A stretch of 64,000 nt of DNA from Paracoccus versutus (lineage in GTDB: Bacteria > Pseudomonadota > Alphaproteobacteria > Rhodobacterales > Rhodobacteraceae): NCBI RefSeq assembly GCF_000763885.1, contig NZ_JRKO01000001.1, positions 148,955-212,954 on the forward strand, given 5' to 3'. The notes beneath the pieces were generated by a model, which was not told the origin of the DNA, did not search any database, and saw nothing but the letters and a program-made list of their open reading frames with translations. Shown here piece by piece: positions 63,498 to 64,000 of this stretch; position 1 is the first letter of the stretch; each line of letters opens with the position of its first letter. A program made the position numbers and the translations under genes.

Positions 63498-64000
63498 GAC
63501 GGCACTCTTCCCTGCTCCGGCTGCAGCCGATGGATCCGCACCACCTGCTGGCGCTTGCCAGAGCCGAGGCGCAGTTCGGCGACGCCGAAGAGCCGGTCGA
63601 CGATCAGGACATTGCCGTGGACGCGGCTGTTGACGATCTCCTGCTCGCCTTCCGGGCCGATGACGAAGAGCGGCGGCATCTCGCCCTGGGCGATGCCGGG
63701 CGGAAAGACCACATGGACCCGGCGGCCGTCGTCGAAGACGGAAACCGGCCGCCAGGGCGGGCTCGTGCCCTCGACCTGCAATCCGTAGCGATGGTTGCGC
63801 GCGGCGGCGGCGGGGATCACCGGTGCGGCGGGGAACACCCCCCGCCGCGTGGGCGGGGGAGACGAAGGTTCCGGGTAAAGCCATGACACCGCCGGCCACC
63901 AGGTTTCCCCGCCGGCGCGCAGTTCCAGCAACTAACCGCGCCGGGCGGGGGGGATGACCAAATTGGGGGTGATGTCGGGAGGGGTGGGCTTGACCAGCAA
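63494..64000 (-). pseudogene. trbG: TrbG (VirB9-like) fragment with an in-frame amber codon, partial
   Basis: The frame from the window edge reads LLVKPTPPDITPNLVIPPARRG, then TAG (63932-63934), then LLELRAGGETWWPAVSWLYPEP and the VirB9 C-terminal domain (RYGLQVEG, RRVHVVFPPGI, VIGPEGEQEIVNSRV). The text matches TrbG across the stop, with the stop where the family has a tyrosine (RRVYHLEL). A TAC-to-TAG change would explain it. The N-terminus lies beyond the window. A sequencing error is possible. Confidence 0.75.

Noticed and set aside
20004..63934. Recoding of TAG as a sense codon, to explain the amber codons in the araC-like gene and in trbG
   Set aside because: TAG is used as an ordinary stop elsewhere (for example at the end of dmeR), and only two genes are affected, so independent mutations or errors are simpler.

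Overview
The window is GC-rich alphaproteobacterial DNA, probably from a Paracoccus-like member of the Rhodobacterales. Pointers are an HvrA-type H-NS protein, a DUF1127 protein, a pRiA4b ORF-3-type protein, a chromosomal-type AAC(3)-I acetyltransferase and a RepA/DUF2840/TraF/RlxS/TraG/Trb conjugation module. Most of the window is accessory DNA: metal-resistance blocks, recombinases, a probable defence island and the core of a conjugative element, separated by broken genes and scars. No rRNA, complete tRNA or CRISPR array was seen.

Region 1 (1-15.9 kb) carries an ABC/HlyD export operon with a TetR regulator, a LysR regulator, a ChrA chromate transporter, an acetoin-reductase-like SDR, a flavin disulfide reductase and three P1B metal ATPases with different ion-site motifs: SPC/HEGGT (P1B-4), CPC with YHS and metal-binding N-terminal domains (P1B-1, copper), and an unusual CPG-motif pump paired with a free HMA metallochaperone.

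Region 2 (16-21 kb) is a large serine recombinase whose 3' end runs through three copies of a sequence matching the 3' end of tRNA-fMet. Next come degenerate remnants including a dinB tail, then an aldo/keto reductase divergent from an AraC regulator broken by an amber codon.

Region 3 (21-29.8 kb) is visibly more AT-rich. It holds two giant proteins on either side of a small tyrosine recombinase and an IS3 remnant. One joins an intact calcineurin-like phosphoesterase to a STAND-like NTPase region whose P-loop lysine is replaced. The other is a YobI-like membrane P-loop NTPase. Both look like defence proteins (inference).

Region 4 (30-36.5 kb) is a chromate (rhodanese-ChrB, ChrA) and arsenic block (arsR, a double arsenate-reductase fusion, ACR3, arsH), ending in a SulP-UspA deletion scar.

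Region 5 (36.9-45.8 kb) holds small host-like genes: DUF1127, VOC, methyltransferases, an H-NS-like protein, a dmeRF-type metal efflux pair, AAC(3)-I, a DNA methyltransferase and a TauE exporter.

Region 6 (45.9-64 kb) is a conjugative/integrative element: ssb plus an inverted decayed ssb copy, small ORFs, DUF2285 genes, XRE and AlpA regulators, RepA with iterons, DUF2840, a cytosine methyltransferase, TraF, DUF736, a lytic transglycosylase, an oriT-like repeat, relaxase, VapBC-type module, TraG and CopG. Then comes an inverted segment with ParDE, DUF2274, TrbI and a TrbG carrying an amber codon. No parA is present next to repA, and trb genes beyond trbG lie outside the window, so whether transfer still works cannot be judged.
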